A stretch of DNA of 64,000 bases from Viscum album. Lineage: Eukaryota; Streptophyta; Magnoliopsida; Santalales; Viscaceae. The DNA lies in assembly GCA_963277665.1 (NCBI GenBank), contig OY728123.1, positions 634,568,915 to 634,632,914 of the forward strand, given 5' to 3'. Made by a program: the position numbers and the translations under genes. The notes beneath the pieces are model-generated. The model worked only from the letters and a program-made list of their open reading frames with translations. It did no database searches and was not told the origin of the DNA. Below, in pieces: positions 14,401 through 28,119 of the stretch (position 1 is the first letter of the stretch; the number at the start of each line of letters is the position of its first letter).

Positions 14401-15790
14401 ATTGATATCAATACCACATTTAACATTTTCAAACTAAATATGACTACAAGGTTTTTTTTACTATTTGACTGTAATGATAGATTTCATAAATGAGAAAGGA
14501 TAATTAATTAAGGATGAATGATATTGTAAAGAATATACCATTCATTTGGATGATTTTGAAATATTTACTAATTTTATAATTTTTAATGAAATATTATTTT
14601 CCCATTTTGAACTATTCATTTTCATTGACATATAATAAAACAAATATGATATTTTAAAATTTATATAATCAATTCATACTTCATTGGAATTTTCTTTTTA
14701 TGAATTTTTTTGTGGATTATAATAAGTATTTCATTTTTTATTACTTTTAATATTTTTAATATAATATATTTTAAATTCTTATTAAAGGAATTATTAATTT
14801 TTTCATTCTCTATAAGAATTTAAGGAAATTATTTCTTAAATAAAATTTAATAACAAATTATTATAATAAAGATTAATTCTTTATAGTTGAAATATATATT
14901 TAGAGACAAAAGGATCCTCTACTAATAACCATTTTAAAAATATCATAAGTATTGAAAAAATGTGTGACAAATTTTTGGTCTAATATTAATTTGAAAATTA
15001 TAAATGTAAAAAATAAATACAAATGGGAAAAAGACCATTATACTGAATATTGAATCATTATGGATGATGGAGACTCAAAAAAATAAATTAATTACCTTGT
15101 GATTTTGATTTTAAAATTTTATCATTATTTATGTAACCCTCCATTAATAGATTTACCATTTACAATACTACAAAAAATACTTGGATTTATAATCATATAA
15201 AAAAAGTGAAAAATTTAAAATATTTTTGACATTGTGTTTGATAATTTGAAAACCATTTTTTAATATTCATAATTCCAAAATTTTAGAATTAAAAATTTAA
15301 AATGAATTAGAAAATTGAAAAGAAACATTGTTTTTAGAAAAATGAAATTTTTAAATTCCAAATCAGCAAATAATAAAATCTGGTATATAATTCATTTTTA
15401 AAACAATAATTTAATTATTCTAATTTATTTGGAAATAATATTAATTTATAAAAATTCAAATATAAAATATAAATTTTCAAATATGATACATTAATATATA
15501 GTTTCCAATTAAAATATATTTTTTCACTAATAAATAAAAATTAACCATTTCATAATCATTTTAAAATTTCATCAATGTCACATTTGGAAATTTAGTTTTA
15601 ATATATATTTTTTATTTTATGCAACAATTTTTCATGTAATTCCAAAAATTAATAATATTATTTTACCAAAAGAGCACCATAACCCATTATGGAAGAAAAA
15701 TTTAATTGAAAAAAAATTGGATTACAAAAAAAATTGGTCTAATTTAATAATAATTAACCAATACACATATATTGACATGAACCATTACAC
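11400..15790 (-). mobile_element. LTR-C: right LTR of nested element E2 (approximate)
   Basis: This pairs with LTR-B at a 6.36-kb offset, with matches at 13,241, 13,665, 14,045 and 14,607 and possibly near 12,450. The right edge at 15,789 reads TGTAATGGTTCATG on the minus strand, similar to the TGTAACACCCCATG start of E6. The two conserved cores are at 13,480-13,515 and 13,665-13,715. The left edge is not determined. For a minus-strand element this is the 5' LTR, so promoter and RNA start would lie here, but I see no convincing TATA box. No ORF longer than chance was recognised. Confidence 0.5.
13480..13715 (-). repeat. Two ~185-bp-spaced conserved cores in LTR-C
   Basis: On the minus strand 13,480-13,515 reads ATGCGTACATACGACATATT then GTCTCTACAATTG. 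The core at 13,665-13,715 reads ACGAGTACCTGTGG, then AAAACCACGTCCATGATG and TTATGTGATT. The separation is about 187 bp. Confidence 0.6.
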
Positions 15791-17587
15791 AAACACAGAC
15801 AAAAACACAATCGTATATATATATTTTACAATGTTATTGATCTTATTGATACCCACCAATTTCATGAATATGTTATTACTATCATATTAAAATAATAATA
15901 TTTCAATGTTCAATTTATACATGAGACTTCCACTCTTACAAATTGCTAGATATAATTTAATATGTATAAAATATATATTTAATTTAATAAAAAATTACAT
16001 TTAAAAATAAAAAATGAATTAAATAGGATATCATTTTTATTTTTTGATCATTTTCGTTTAGTTGACGAACTCCATTATCACAAATACTATAAGAATAACG
16101 AAATCTACAAACATTAAAGTATAGTTATGTAATTTTATAAATTTACATGAAAATTTATAATTTTTCTCCAAAAATAGAGTAATAATGATGAATTATATAT
16201 TCATAAATAACTAAAATAAAATCATAACAAATAATATAATAATAGAATAATATATATCTAATGTATTTAGATATTAACTAAATATAAAATGGTTATCACA
16301 AGGTAAGTTAATTCCAAAAATATATAATCATTTATATGAAGATATACTATAGTTTACTTCACAATTAAAAAAATAAAATCAATTTATTAGCTTGGATTAT
16401 TTCAAAAATAAATTACCCTTCATGAACACAAAATTATATATTGTTTTTACCCAAAATTTTATCCAAAACCTTCATCATACAACACCAAAAATGTGATAAA
16501 AATATCAACATAAAGGTTATATATACCTTAAACATGAAATAATTCCCAAAAAATTTTGTTAGAAATCTCTAAATACCAAATATTAAATAGTAATTGTTCT
16601 TAAAATATACCTCAATATCACAACATAAAAATCATCCATTAAATAATGTAAGAAATGTAACACTAACTAGGACTTTTCATAGGTTCGTGGTAGTTTTTTA
16701 CCATTACAATATCTTTTTTATGGATACAAGTCACTTGAACTTTTTGGATGATCTAGGTAACCCCTTGGACAATGTGATTCCATTTTTATAATACTATCTC
16801 ATTCTAAAAAATATGATGAAAATAAAAAAAATATTAGTCATCAAATCAATTTTTTTAACATGTATGTTTTTATATACTATATATTTTAAAATCATACTAA
16901 CTCATAATTCCCATTAATCCATTCATTACTCATCCTAAAAATAACATTAATGATAATGGATATCAATAAAATTATCATTATACCCACAAAATAGAAAATA
17001 ATTATTACCAAAAGATCCATTTAACTTAAAAATATACATACCCAAATGGTTGTATTCCATAAAAATTCACCCAAATTAAAATTATTTGTTTTAAAATATT
17101 TTGTAATATAACATAATAATGGGTTTAATTTATATTAAATTAATGATCAAACTTAACATTCTCATCCTACGAAACTCTAGTTTTATCCCAAAAATAACAC
17201 AAAACAAGAATTATCAGTCCCTCAATCATTTGTCTTCCAAAATTAACTCCCAGCCACAATAAACATTTTATATGGTATCTATAGTATAAAACAAATGATT
17301 TCAAAAAAAATAATGAAAAATAATATGGAAAAATCCATATTTTTTTATGATTGTTATCTCTAGAATACTATTGATTAAAAAATTCTACAAAATATATCAA
17401 AAATAATAATACATAAAAACAAAAAATCTATATAATTCAATGGTTTACAATTAATAAGTCATTAATTATATTTATATATGACCATTAAGTTATGTAATTA
17501 AATCAGATTGTGAACATATTATTCAAATATAATTAATTTAACTGAAAATAGTTTCATAATATATAATTTTTTTCCACATATTATAAA
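15790..17587. other. Unassigned AT-rich interval right of LTR-C
   Basis: By position this resumes the interior of E1 after the E2 insertion. No retroelement domain could be supported on either strand. A plus-strand 66-codon ORF at 16,594-16,791 contains an RT-like string by chance; it is discussed among the rejected items. There are no tRNA-like boxes. Confidence 0.3.
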
Positions 17588-19257
17588 TATATTTTCCTCA
17601 TTAATTCCGTGATTTATTCCCTTATATTACACACAATATTAATTTTATCTTTACTTTGAGACAGTCACCAAGGTTTCCCTTTTGATATATCTATCATGAT
17701 ATATGTTTTTTACTTCATTACACCAACATATATACAAGATATTCTATACTACAAAAATTATTTATATCTTCATTTTTATGTTTGAGTGATGGTTATGATG
17801 CATTGGTTTCATATATCATGTTAACTCATTAGGGAAAATTAAAATATAATTCACTACATTAATCAGACCATATTCTTTCACCTAAGAGATACATTTTAAA
17901 TCTCATTTAAGATTTCTGTAGTAAAATATATTACAGTCCATTGAACGAAACAATATATTATATAATCAGAAACATTATTCATAGATGATTATCATGAAAT
18001 ATCATTTCTAGGGTGTCTAAATCATGAAACATAATGTTTACTCTATGAAAACATTTTTTTAACCATGGTATGTTTTTGTTATTATATTTTCAAAAGCATT
18101 ATAATGATTCATAATTAATATTGGATTTAACCTAAAATTATATACTAAGAGTTTAGAACTAGGTGAACAGTATATAAAGACATAGTATACACCATGGATG
18201 GCCACAATATACCACAACAACTCATTTCATGATTATTCCACCATGATATTTCTGTTAAAAACCACATCCAAATATAATAAGATAACATTTATGTATTACA
18301 AGTAAAAAAATATTGTCATTGCCAATTTTTTTGGATGTTATCCTATACTCAGACATATGCTCAGAAATACCGATAAGGTTATGTTCTATAGTCTTTGTTT
18401 TTATTTATCCATTTTTGTAGGATTCTAAAAAACATAATTTGAGGCAAAATATAAAGAACCTGATTCCAATAAACCATATCATGGGGGTAATATAATATAT
18501 ATGAAGAAGATAGAATATATTGAATACTAATGGACTAAATAAGTTAGTAATCTTAGTAATCTAGATACATACATGAATTTTGATATGACAATTGAACATG
18601 TTAAATACAACATAGTTAATTAATAATTATGAATCATTGAACACATTAAAATACACCTTATTAGTATCCATTTGAAAATAATGAGAATAACTGGGAAATC
18701 AAAAATATTAATAAGGGTTATTAATAATTGATGAAATAAATATTAATTAATATATAATAAATATTTACTATTTTAAAAATATAAAACCATGTAATTTAAT
18801 CAATAACATAAATATAAGGAATAATATAAATGGAATACACGGAGATCCAATATGGTAACATAAATATTAAAATTATCGTTATATGTATAAAACTATATAA
18901 AAAATTAAAATATACTCATTATCATCAATAAATTATTCAATAACGATTTAATTGATAATTTCATACTTTTGATACATTCTATTTTTGCATCATTCCATAA
19001 TAGTAAAAATACTATCAAGTCTTCATGAAATAATATATATATAAATTAGTAAATCTTTAACAAAATACAAATTCTATTATTTCTAAATTGATCTAATAAT
19101 TTATCAATGAAATATGTAATCTTGAGTCACATCCATTTCGTAATAATTATAATTTACTAATTGAATAAATAAATAACATAACATAATCAATATTAAATAA
19201 AAACAATAACTATCAATATAATAAGAATAAGAATATTAAATATCAATATTTTATATA
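17588..19257. repeat. Tandem duplication, copy 1 (~1.67 kb)
   Basis: First unit of a head-to-tail direct duplication. Its left edge (TATATTTTCCTCATT) recurs at the junction near 19,257. Anchors include ACAGTCAC at 17,661 and 19,328, the block TATCTATCATGATATA, and the block TTTTTGCATCATTCCATAAT near 18,983 and 20,554. By eye the copies agree at about 92-93% over their first 330 bp, better than any LTR pair in the window. No coding capacity is shared by both copies: the longest ORF in copy 2 is interrupted here by a TAA. Function is unknown. Copy 1 keeps a ~96-bp segment (about 18,007-18,103) that copy 2 lacks. Confidence 0.85.
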
Positions 19258-20827
19258 TTTTCCTCATTTATTCCTTTTTTTTAATCCCTTATTTTACACA
19301 CAATATTAATTTTATAATTACTTTAAGACAGTCACAAAGGTTTCCCTTTTGATATATCTATCATGATATAATTTTTTTACTTTATTACACCAACATATAT
19401 ACAAGATATTCTATACTAAAACATTATTTATCTCTTCATTTTTATGTTTGAGCGCTAGTTAAGATGCATTGGTTTCATATATCATGTTAACTCATTCGGG
19501 AAAATAAAAATATCATTCACTACATTAATCAGACCATATTCTTTCACATAAGCGATACATATTAAATCTCATTTAATATTAACGTAGTAACATATATTAT
19601 AGTCCATTGAAAGAAACAATATATTATATAATGAGAAACATTATTCATAGATGATTATCATGAAATATCATTTATAATGATTCATAATTAAAATGGGATT
19701 TAACCTTAAATTTTATACTAAGAGTTTCGAACTAGGTGAATAGTATATAAAGAATTTGTATACACCGAGGATGGCCACAATATACCACACCAACTCATTT
19801 CATGGTTATTACACAATGATAAATCTATTAAACACCACATCTATATATAGTAAGATAACATTTAAGTATTACAAGAAAAAAATATCGTCATTGCCAAATT
19901 TTTTGGATGTTTTCCTATACTCAGAAATATGCTCAGAAATACCGATAAGGTTATGTTCTATAGTCATTGTTTTTTATTTATCCAGTTCCAAAGGATTCTA
20001 AAAAACATAATTTGAGACAAAATATAAAGAACCTGATGCCAATAAACCATATCTTGTGGGTAATATAATATTTATGAATAAGATAGAATATATTGAATAC
20101 TAATGGACTGAATAAGTTTGTAGTATTAGTAATCTAGATACATACATGATTTTTGATATGACAATTGAACATGTCAAATACAACATAGTTAATTAATAAT
20201 TATGAATCATTGAACACATTAAAATACACCTTATTAGTATCCATTTGAAAATAATGAGAATAACAGGGAACTCAAAATATTAATAAGGGTTATTAATAAT
20301 TAATGAAATAAATATTAATTAATATACAATTAATTTTTAATATTTTAATAATATAAAACCATGTAATTTAATCAATAACATAAATATAAGGGATAATATA
20401 AATGGAATACATGGTGATCCCATACGGTAACACAAATATTAAAATTATCATTAAATGTATAAAACTATATAAAAAATTAAAATATACTCATTATCATCAA
20501 TAAATTATTCAATAACGATTTAATGGATAATTTCATACTTCTGAATCATTCTATTTTTGCATCATTCCATAATATTAAAAATACTATCAAGTCTGCATGA
20601 AATAATATATATATAAATTAGTAAATATTTGATAAAAAAATTCTAGTATTTCTAAATTGATCTAATAATTTATCAATGATATATGTAATTCTGAGTCACA
20701 TCCATTTCTTAATAATTCTAATTTACTCATTGAATAAATAAATTACATAACATAATAAACATTAAATAAAATCAATAACTATCAATATAAGAAGAATAAT
20801 AATATTAAATATCAATATTTTATATAT
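19258..20827. repeat. Tandem duplication, copy 2 (~1.57 kb)
   Basis: Second unit, directly abutting copy 1 and ending with the same ATCAATATTTTATATATT string as copy 1. It lacks about 96 bp after ATGAAATATCATTT (19,674), where copy 1 has the extra segment, so the offset drops from 1,667 to 1,571 bp across this point. Sequence beyond 20,827 and before 17,588 is unrelated, so there are exactly two copies. The unit sits just beyond the estimated U5 end of LTR-D. It could be a duplicated untranslated leader of E1 or an unrelated tandem repeat; the sequence does not decide. Confidence 0.85.
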
Positions 20828-20829
20828 TC

Positions 20830-23800
20830 TAGATAATCATAAATTGTCCAACAAAATATGGATAATGGTATTATATGAGTTTAACCTGAGTAAAAAAAAT
20901 ATTTAAGAATTTTTTTTTGACGTTGGTGGAAATATATTCCATATCACCCTATAAATTGTTTTTGTTGAAAAAAAAACCTTCTTCCCATTAAATACACTTA
21001 TTTAAAATCTATAAATTTCAAAAATAACAAGGAAATATTTTACATTGAAAATTTCCTTCTAATATTTTATAAAAATAATTAATGAAATAAATGTTCTTTA
21101 TGGTGATTTTTATTCATCCCGTATAATAATAAGAATAATTCATTTCATATAGTTAAAAAATGGGGAAAAATGATCCTTGATCAAAAAATACATTTACAAT
21201 TTTTTAAATATATTTAAAAACTCAAACATGATTAAAATTTAGTTAATTAATATATGAAGAATATTAATAATAATATTGTATTCATTTTAAGGAATATATA
21301 GACATTTAAGATAATGATTTCAAATGTGTAGAAGGATGTGGTTATTTACATTAAAAATATTATTTTGAAATCATGAGTTTATAAATAAAGGATAATGAAA
21401 TTAAAAACTATAATTTATAAAAATAAACTATTTATATGAAATTATATTGTATTTAAGAAATAATTACCAAAAAATTCTCCAAAAAAGAATTTAATCATAA
21501 ATAATATCAAATAATGATGAGATTTTGATATAACCCATTTCTATTTTGGTAAATATAAAAATCATTTTATCCATGAATGTATATCATAATTTGAAAAAAT
21601 TACAACCATTTAAAAAAATGATTCATTATTTAACATATCAATGGGATGTAAACAAAACACATAAAATAAATTTCTGTTATGTTAGGAATTTTTCTTACCG
21701 ATGTAAAATGTATATGAGAAACCCTTACCATAGTCCTGACTTTCATTGAGTATTAATTTAGAATAAAATATATTTAATATATAATTTAATATTAATATAT
21801 TTTTTAAAATGACCCTTATATAAAATGCCATAATTTTTTTCTTATAACCATTTATCAAATATTTTTTATCAATTATTTATTAAAATAAGTATTATAGTTG
21901 ATAACATCCTCATTTTCATGTATGTTTTTTATTAGTAGATTTGGTAAATCTATGTTGAACATTGTTTAATCATACCAAAAATATAAATAATGATATAAAA
22001 ATCAAATATTATCATTATGATCATGTTTAGAGTCTGATATTTATGTTTTGGATATGATAAAATGAATAACACCACTCATTGAGATGGTTGGACATTCGTA
22101 TACATCAACGATATTATCACATTTTTTTAAATCTTATATATTATATCATATTATTAAATATATCATTATTACTATATTTATAAACATGAAATGAAATAAA
22201 TCGCATATCTTCTTGGTGGTGGTAGTCCACACATATGCATAAGAGACATTATATTATTTTAATATTTTGGGATATAAGATGGTAGATATTATATTATCAT
22301 TATTGAATAGTGTATATTCCTCAAATATCATACATATATATTAATACCATTAGAATAGAGATCCGAAATTTTTTTTTGGTGGAAAATGAAATGTATTGCT
22401 ATTTAAAGATGATAAGACATATTAACACAGAAGTTATACATTCAATTACCATATTATGGGAAATATAGTAGATAATATATATTTAACAAAAATAATAAAA
22501 CTTATGTATATATATGATACATAATTAATTATTTTATGGGGAATATAATATATTATTAGGAGTTTAATGTGGAATTAAAAATAATGTGGTTGGTTGAGGT
22601 GATTACCACTTCTTTGAAACAACTCACTTGGATGTTAATTTAAGGAAAAATAGGTTGAGTTTTTGGGAATAAAATAATAAATATAATTTCTCAAATGGAT
22701 TTTAGGAAACAATTATTCTTTTTAGTGTAAACATAGACGTCTCAAAATTTTGTGATGTGTATAAATATGGTGTTCCCATATATAGATGTGGGGAGGATCT
22801 ATTTTGGAATTTCAAAAAATATTAATATACAATAAGTTAATTGTCTATTAAAAATTCCTCAAAAATTTTAGGAAATCAAATATAACCATTTCTGTGTTTT
22901 GAATCACATTATCAAATAAATTTACAGGGGTTTATGTTATGTTTTAAAACATATCATTTGGTTCAACTCAATAGATAACTCTTTTTAACCTTATCTATGG
23001 AAATGTTTGTTTGAATTATAAGGGTTTATAATATTTCATATATTGTAAAATTTGACTAAAAATTATAGAATAAATTATAATTTTTACTATATCATATTCA
23101 TATTTTTTCCTTCATGGTTTTTTATTTTTTAGTAATTTGAAAAATATTATTTTGATAATATGTAATTATTTCCAATTTCAACAATACATATTAAATTTTA
23201 CTACAAATAAATAAATTAAAAATTGGAATTCAAAAATAATTAATCATGAAAACAAATAATATTAAATATTAATCTATATACATCATGGAGAGCTATAAAT
23301 CATTAAAAATATAGTTTTTAATATATATAAAATCTATTAGGTTAAATTTCACTTAATTATGAAAATACTATGTCAGTGTTTCATAAATATTTAATGTAAT
23401 TATATTACTAATAAAAGATACAAATAATAAATCCTCCATATAATTAATTTAATTATTTTGTAAATTTATATATATATTTTTTTAAAAAAAATTCTCCCTA
23501 TGTATACATAAATTTGATATTTAAATTTAAGAGATCCATATTCTGTAAATTTAATTTATTTAAATATTATATTGGTAATTTCATTAAATATTACCCCTTA
23601 AACAATTAAATTTAGAGGAAAAAGTTATAATGAGCTAATAAAAACATCCATTAAAATTTAATTACAAAAATTGGGATCTAAACATTTATTTACAACAAAC
23701 ATTAACATAATTTACCCTATAATAAGTTGTTAAAATTTACTAAGGTTTATGTTCATATTAACAAAAATATTATGAGAATATTTATAGAAAATGATACTAA

Positions 23801-24330
23801 TAAATAAAAAACTGAATTAAATTTATCAAAATAAATTTATATCTGTGGAAAAAATGTTTATTAAAATAAGTTCTCCAAACGTGAAGAATGTTGTTTATTA
23901 GGATCAATAAATTTGTTGAAAAAATGTTGATTATTTTTTGTATTCCATGACTTGAAATAAATATTAGATAAATTATAATATTTTTAATGAATATTATATA
24001 TATATAATTTACATTATAATAAATAGAAAATTGTAATTAATTTAAATTATGAATATAACAAAATATTTGTTTCCAATGAAATATTTTGAATAACATTTAT
24101 TTTAAATTGAAATGATTTCTAATTTTATTTATAAAATGTTTTTAACCAATAAAAGTATTTTATAAATGTGTAAACAACATATTTCTAAAAAATTAGTTAT
24201 TCAAATTTATATAAATAAATTATCAAACTAAGATATAATGGTATACAATATTATATTTCAACTAGCCTCATTGTTGTATATCATATATGCTATCAATCAT
24301 GGATTTATTATAAAATCATAGTGTGGTACA
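20830..24330 (-). mobile_element. LTR-D: right (5') LTR of element E1 (approximate)
   Basis: This is the partner of LTR-A at a 21.38-21.42 kb offset. Matched blocks are 22,076-22,115 with 641-680 (AGATGGT, then A/C-rich), 22,205-22,260 with 825-875, about 22,378 with 978, and 22,783 (TATAGATGTGGGGAGGATC) with 1,363. The right edge at 24,330 reads TGTACCACACTATG on the minus strand, close to the family start TGTAACACCCCATG. The left edge is only inferred from the end of the tandem duplication. No ORF is recognised. For a minus-strand element this is the promoter-bearing 5' LTR. Confidence 0.5.
22080..22260 (-). repeat. Conserved cores in LTR-D
   Basis: The better core (22,205-22,250), on the minus strand, reads TATGCATATGTGTGGACTAC then CACCACCAAGAAG. 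A worn copy lies at about 22,080-22,115. A third position near 22,380-22,420, expected from LTR-A, is nearly erased. Confidence 0.5.
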
Positions 24331-26242
24331 CTTATGAATCGTTGACTAATGATAAATATGGGGAATAGATGATTAAATGGGAGACATGTATATAATAATT
24401 GAGATTCACACTTTAATGTAAATCATTATGTACATAAAATAACATGTTATACTAGAATGGGTGATAGTGGCGGTGATGATAGTGAACTTTAGAAATCCAA
24501 TTGGTTACTTAAATATTAAAATTACTTTTGAGTGGGAATTGGGTAGAAATATTATGTATAATGATTATGTTATTGAAGGAATATATTTTTCAATTATTCT
24601 AAATGAAGATATAATTTCTAAACAAATTTAATTTATGACTATTGAGGAAAATCTCATTAATGTTTAGAATTCCTTGATCATATCAAAATATATTGATGTG
24701 AAAAATTTAGTTCGAAAATTTATTTAACATGAAATGATTTATTAAAGGGGTAGAATATAAAAAATAATCATTTGATAAATTATATGGCACATGATATGAA
24801 TTATATGACACATAATTTTTTTTAATAGATTCTAACAATAAAAGTAAATTTCAACAATGAGAGTATATAATAGATCAAGAGTTATATTGAATTATATATT
24901 ACTATAAAGTAAGTTTTCATTGAAATAAAGTATATGTGAAAAAAAATTATCTTGAATACTCTATCACTGAATTAAAAAAATCGAGGTGTTCATTATAGGA
25001 TGATTAAATATGAAATTATATTTTCAATTCCTTATAAACATATATGGGACAATTATTGATTAAATACATTATTTTATAATATTGATATGATTTCTATGAG
25101 TTGTGAAAATCCTAGAAACACAACAAATAATATTCTCACAATAATAAAAAACAAGACACTATAAAACAGATTTTTTCAAATCAGATAATATAAGGAATAA
25201 TTAAGATAATAAAATATTGGTGGAAGTATTATAAAAAACAGTAAATTTGGAGGTATTATGGAATAATGAAACTTGTTAAATTTAAAAAATTAATTTTAAA
25301 AATAATCAAATAATATATATAAACTAGTATCATAAATTCAATTTCACATTTTGAAATGACATATCACTGATTGTGAATGGATTTGGATACATGGTAATTG
25401 GAAATAAGAAGTTTGATATGGATGTCATGGTTGATATATTCATGATCAATATTAATCTTATTTCATGACATTGACATTATGGTAATAATGTGACCATTTA
25501 TAATAATGATTTTTCGTTAAAAACTATATATTTGACAGAAATTCATTTATGGGATCATTTAAAATGGAAAAAGTGATCCAAATTTATAATAATAAGAATT
25601 CTGGTTTAATGAGTGTAATGGATTAATACATTATTTTTCATTGAATAATGGACACTAGTTTAATCTAATATTTAATAAAAGGAAACATAATGTGGTGTTA
25701 TTCCAACAAAAACTCTAATGATAATGAATTATTAATTGTGAGATACTTCATATGGAAAACTATTGATCCAGAGTCTCATCCCAATAGATATATAATATAT
25801 GAGTATTTTTTAGTTTTTATTCTCATATTTGTGAATAAATATGAACTTTTTTCAAATAAAATTGATATGGATTGATATATTTTTTGATGATTTAAACATA
25901 TAAATTATTTATATTTTATCATTAAAACCATATGTCAATAACATTTTAATAATCTTTAAATAAAATATTTAGTAATAATCATGGGATTTCATCAAAATAT
26001 TTAAATCTAAACATGGATTGGAATTTAAGAGTTAATATTTCATGGAATATATTTTTAATTATGTTATAGTTTAATTGAACCGATTTTTATAAAGGTAATA
26101 TATTTTTTCCTAATTTTTATTATTTATCCCATGTAATGTTGCATAAATGTTTCATGGAGGTCCTAAGGGTTAAAAGAGATTGTTTGGATCCTTGACACCA
26201 AGAATATGTAAATATATAGTTGACTATATAGTTAGAAGAAAC
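24331..26242. other. Unassigned interval between E1 and E3
   Basis: AT-rich, with no LTR pairing, tRNA-like box or retroelement protein motif that I could support. A 61-codon plus-strand ORF at 25,690-25,875 resembles nothing I recognise. The stretch ends where the E3 5' LTR begins. Confidence 0.3.
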
Positions 26243-28110
26243 TGTGCCACCCAACTAGAATAGTTTCCCAAAAATATTCGAGGAGTTTCTGAGTGGATCA
26301 ACGAGCCACATAGTTGTTTACAACCATGTTATCTTTGGTTCATTCTTGTGTGTAAATATTAGACCACATAATAGCAGCTTCTAGTAGATCTAGTATACAT
26401 TAAGTTCAACCATGAACCTATACTATACTTCATTCCTACTTACACATGGGGTAATATCAATTTTCCATGGTTTTTCAAAATTAAAACCCCTCCTTCTCCT
26501 TCATCCACTCATTTATAGGTGAAAAGAACTTTTTCTTCAATCACACTAGCTTCCCCTACATATACCTTAAGGATGTTTTTTTCTACCTCATATTAACTAA
26601 AATAATTATCATTTTGATGTTATGGATATCTATAGGTAATACCTTGAATCCGCATTATTCTGATTTTATGTTCTATTTCTATCCATTCCATTATATTTTT
26701 ATTACCTTATTCACCCAAGAATTCACGGCATTGGAAATTTATAATTTTATCTTCAAATCTACTTAAAAAATTGTAATGATATTGCATAAGGAGTAATATA
26801 TATCCATAAGATAGATGTTTCATATTTCTATCCCAAATAATTATGTTTTTCATATCATTCATATTAATTAGGAATACAATACATTTCCAGGCATCATAAT
26901 AAAATTTTCATTCCCTTCTAAATATTTATGCACATTATTATACTATTGTATACCCTTAATAAATTTTTGAGGATGGTGACCCCAATTATTTCAACCCATA
27001 TGGTTGTTCTGAAATATATTATTTTTTACATATAAAGGTTTATTTGACCAATCACTTTTTTAGTGTTTAAATTGTCTTTTAAAAGGAATTTCCCTTTTTT
27101 TTATTTTCCTAAATGATTATTAAACCATAAAAATGATTGGGGTATTTTATAATAAAAATTCCATTACTTGATTATTTAAGTGTATTGATTATATGTAATG
27201 CATATGGTTGTCAAGGCAATACCAAGTGTTTCATATTTCATTATATGGATTATTTGATATTTAATTCCCTTTCATGTCTGGGGGGCATGATGATTTTAAT
27301 GATAAGTAGTTAATCCATCAAAATATTATTATTTTTATTATAATTCCATCGAGTTTGGATATGTAACAAAAGATTAGAGGAAATATGAGTATGACATTTC
27401 ATGTTCTGAAACACTGGTTGTTGATCATAATTTCTCTCAACATTATTATTTTTTTAGGGAGATTCCAATGAAGTTCAATTTCCCTATATATCAAGAGTTA
27501 TGAATGAATTTTATCCTCAACTATCTCTAATGGGGGGCATGATTTATCACAATCTTCATTAGATTCAAGGCACATACAAATGCTTGATCCTATTGATCAT
27601 TAGAATGGTTATCGATTCGAGCATTATTCCCCAGTCTATCTAGAAAATGGCAACCTTTTATAATCATAGTTACATCCCCACATACATATTGTGTAATGTT
27701 GTATATATTAAATATATAAATACATCATTAGTTACATATATGGATCAGGATCAAACTCATTCTGTCTTATGCTAAAGCATGTGATGCCCTCCCTATGTGA
27801 TTTAGACTCTAGGGAAGATTGTTATTTATATAATTCTTGAATTTATTATTATTCTGTCATATAAGAAATATTATTATATTTATACACATTGTATTAGTAT
27901 TAGACACCGTTGGTGGTGACCTACTATGTTTATGTCACACCTTACTCGGGAATTCATTGGTACTTGTGTAAACTTCAGGTCTACGTGAATAGATATGTGA
28001 ATGAACCCTTGTATGGATACATGATTTGTTTTACATATATCATGCTTCACATGAGAAGTGTTTGTAAAAAATCGTTCACAAGGGTTGATATATTATTTGT
28101 TATGTCATGA
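26243..28110 (+). mobile_element. 5' LTR of element E3, 3' end deleted
   Basis: It begins TGTGCCACCCAACTAGAATA, matching the E6 LTR start (TGTAACACCCCATG) in position and style. It can be aligned in pieces to the 3' LTR at offsets growing from 5,062 to 5,136 bp: GAGCCACATAG at 26,304 with 31,366; the TATA-like block at 26,511 with 31,639; CCCAT..TGTTGTTCT near 26,996 with 32,125; and the GTTGGTGGTGACCTACTATG block near 27,909 with 33,046. The match fades near 28,110, about 400 bp short of a full LTR, and RT coding sequence follows within 100 bp. The U5 end, primer site, gag and protease are therefore gone. Divergence from the 3' LTR is high. Confidence 0.6.
26490..26520 (+). promoter_or_regulatory. 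Possible TATA box of the E3 5' LTR
   Basis: A pyrimidine-rich run (CCCCTCCTTCTCC) leads into CATTTATAGG at about 26,510-26,519. The 3' LTR has the same arrangement at 31,620-31,645, and E6 has a pyrimidine run before TATAAAA. Conservation of the layout across both families suggests a real core promoter, now decayed. Confidence 0.4.
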
Positions 28111-28119
28111 TGGACATGA

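Noticed and set aside
16594..16791. Plus-strand ORF containing RFVVVF, like the run before the RT active site
   Set aside because: No Asp pair follows, no flanking RT motif is readable, and the orientation disagrees with E1 and E2. Taken as chance.
19756..20001. 81-codon ORF in copy 2 of the tandem duplication
   Set aside because: Copy 1 has a TAA in the same frame near 18,303 and other changes, so coding is not conserved.
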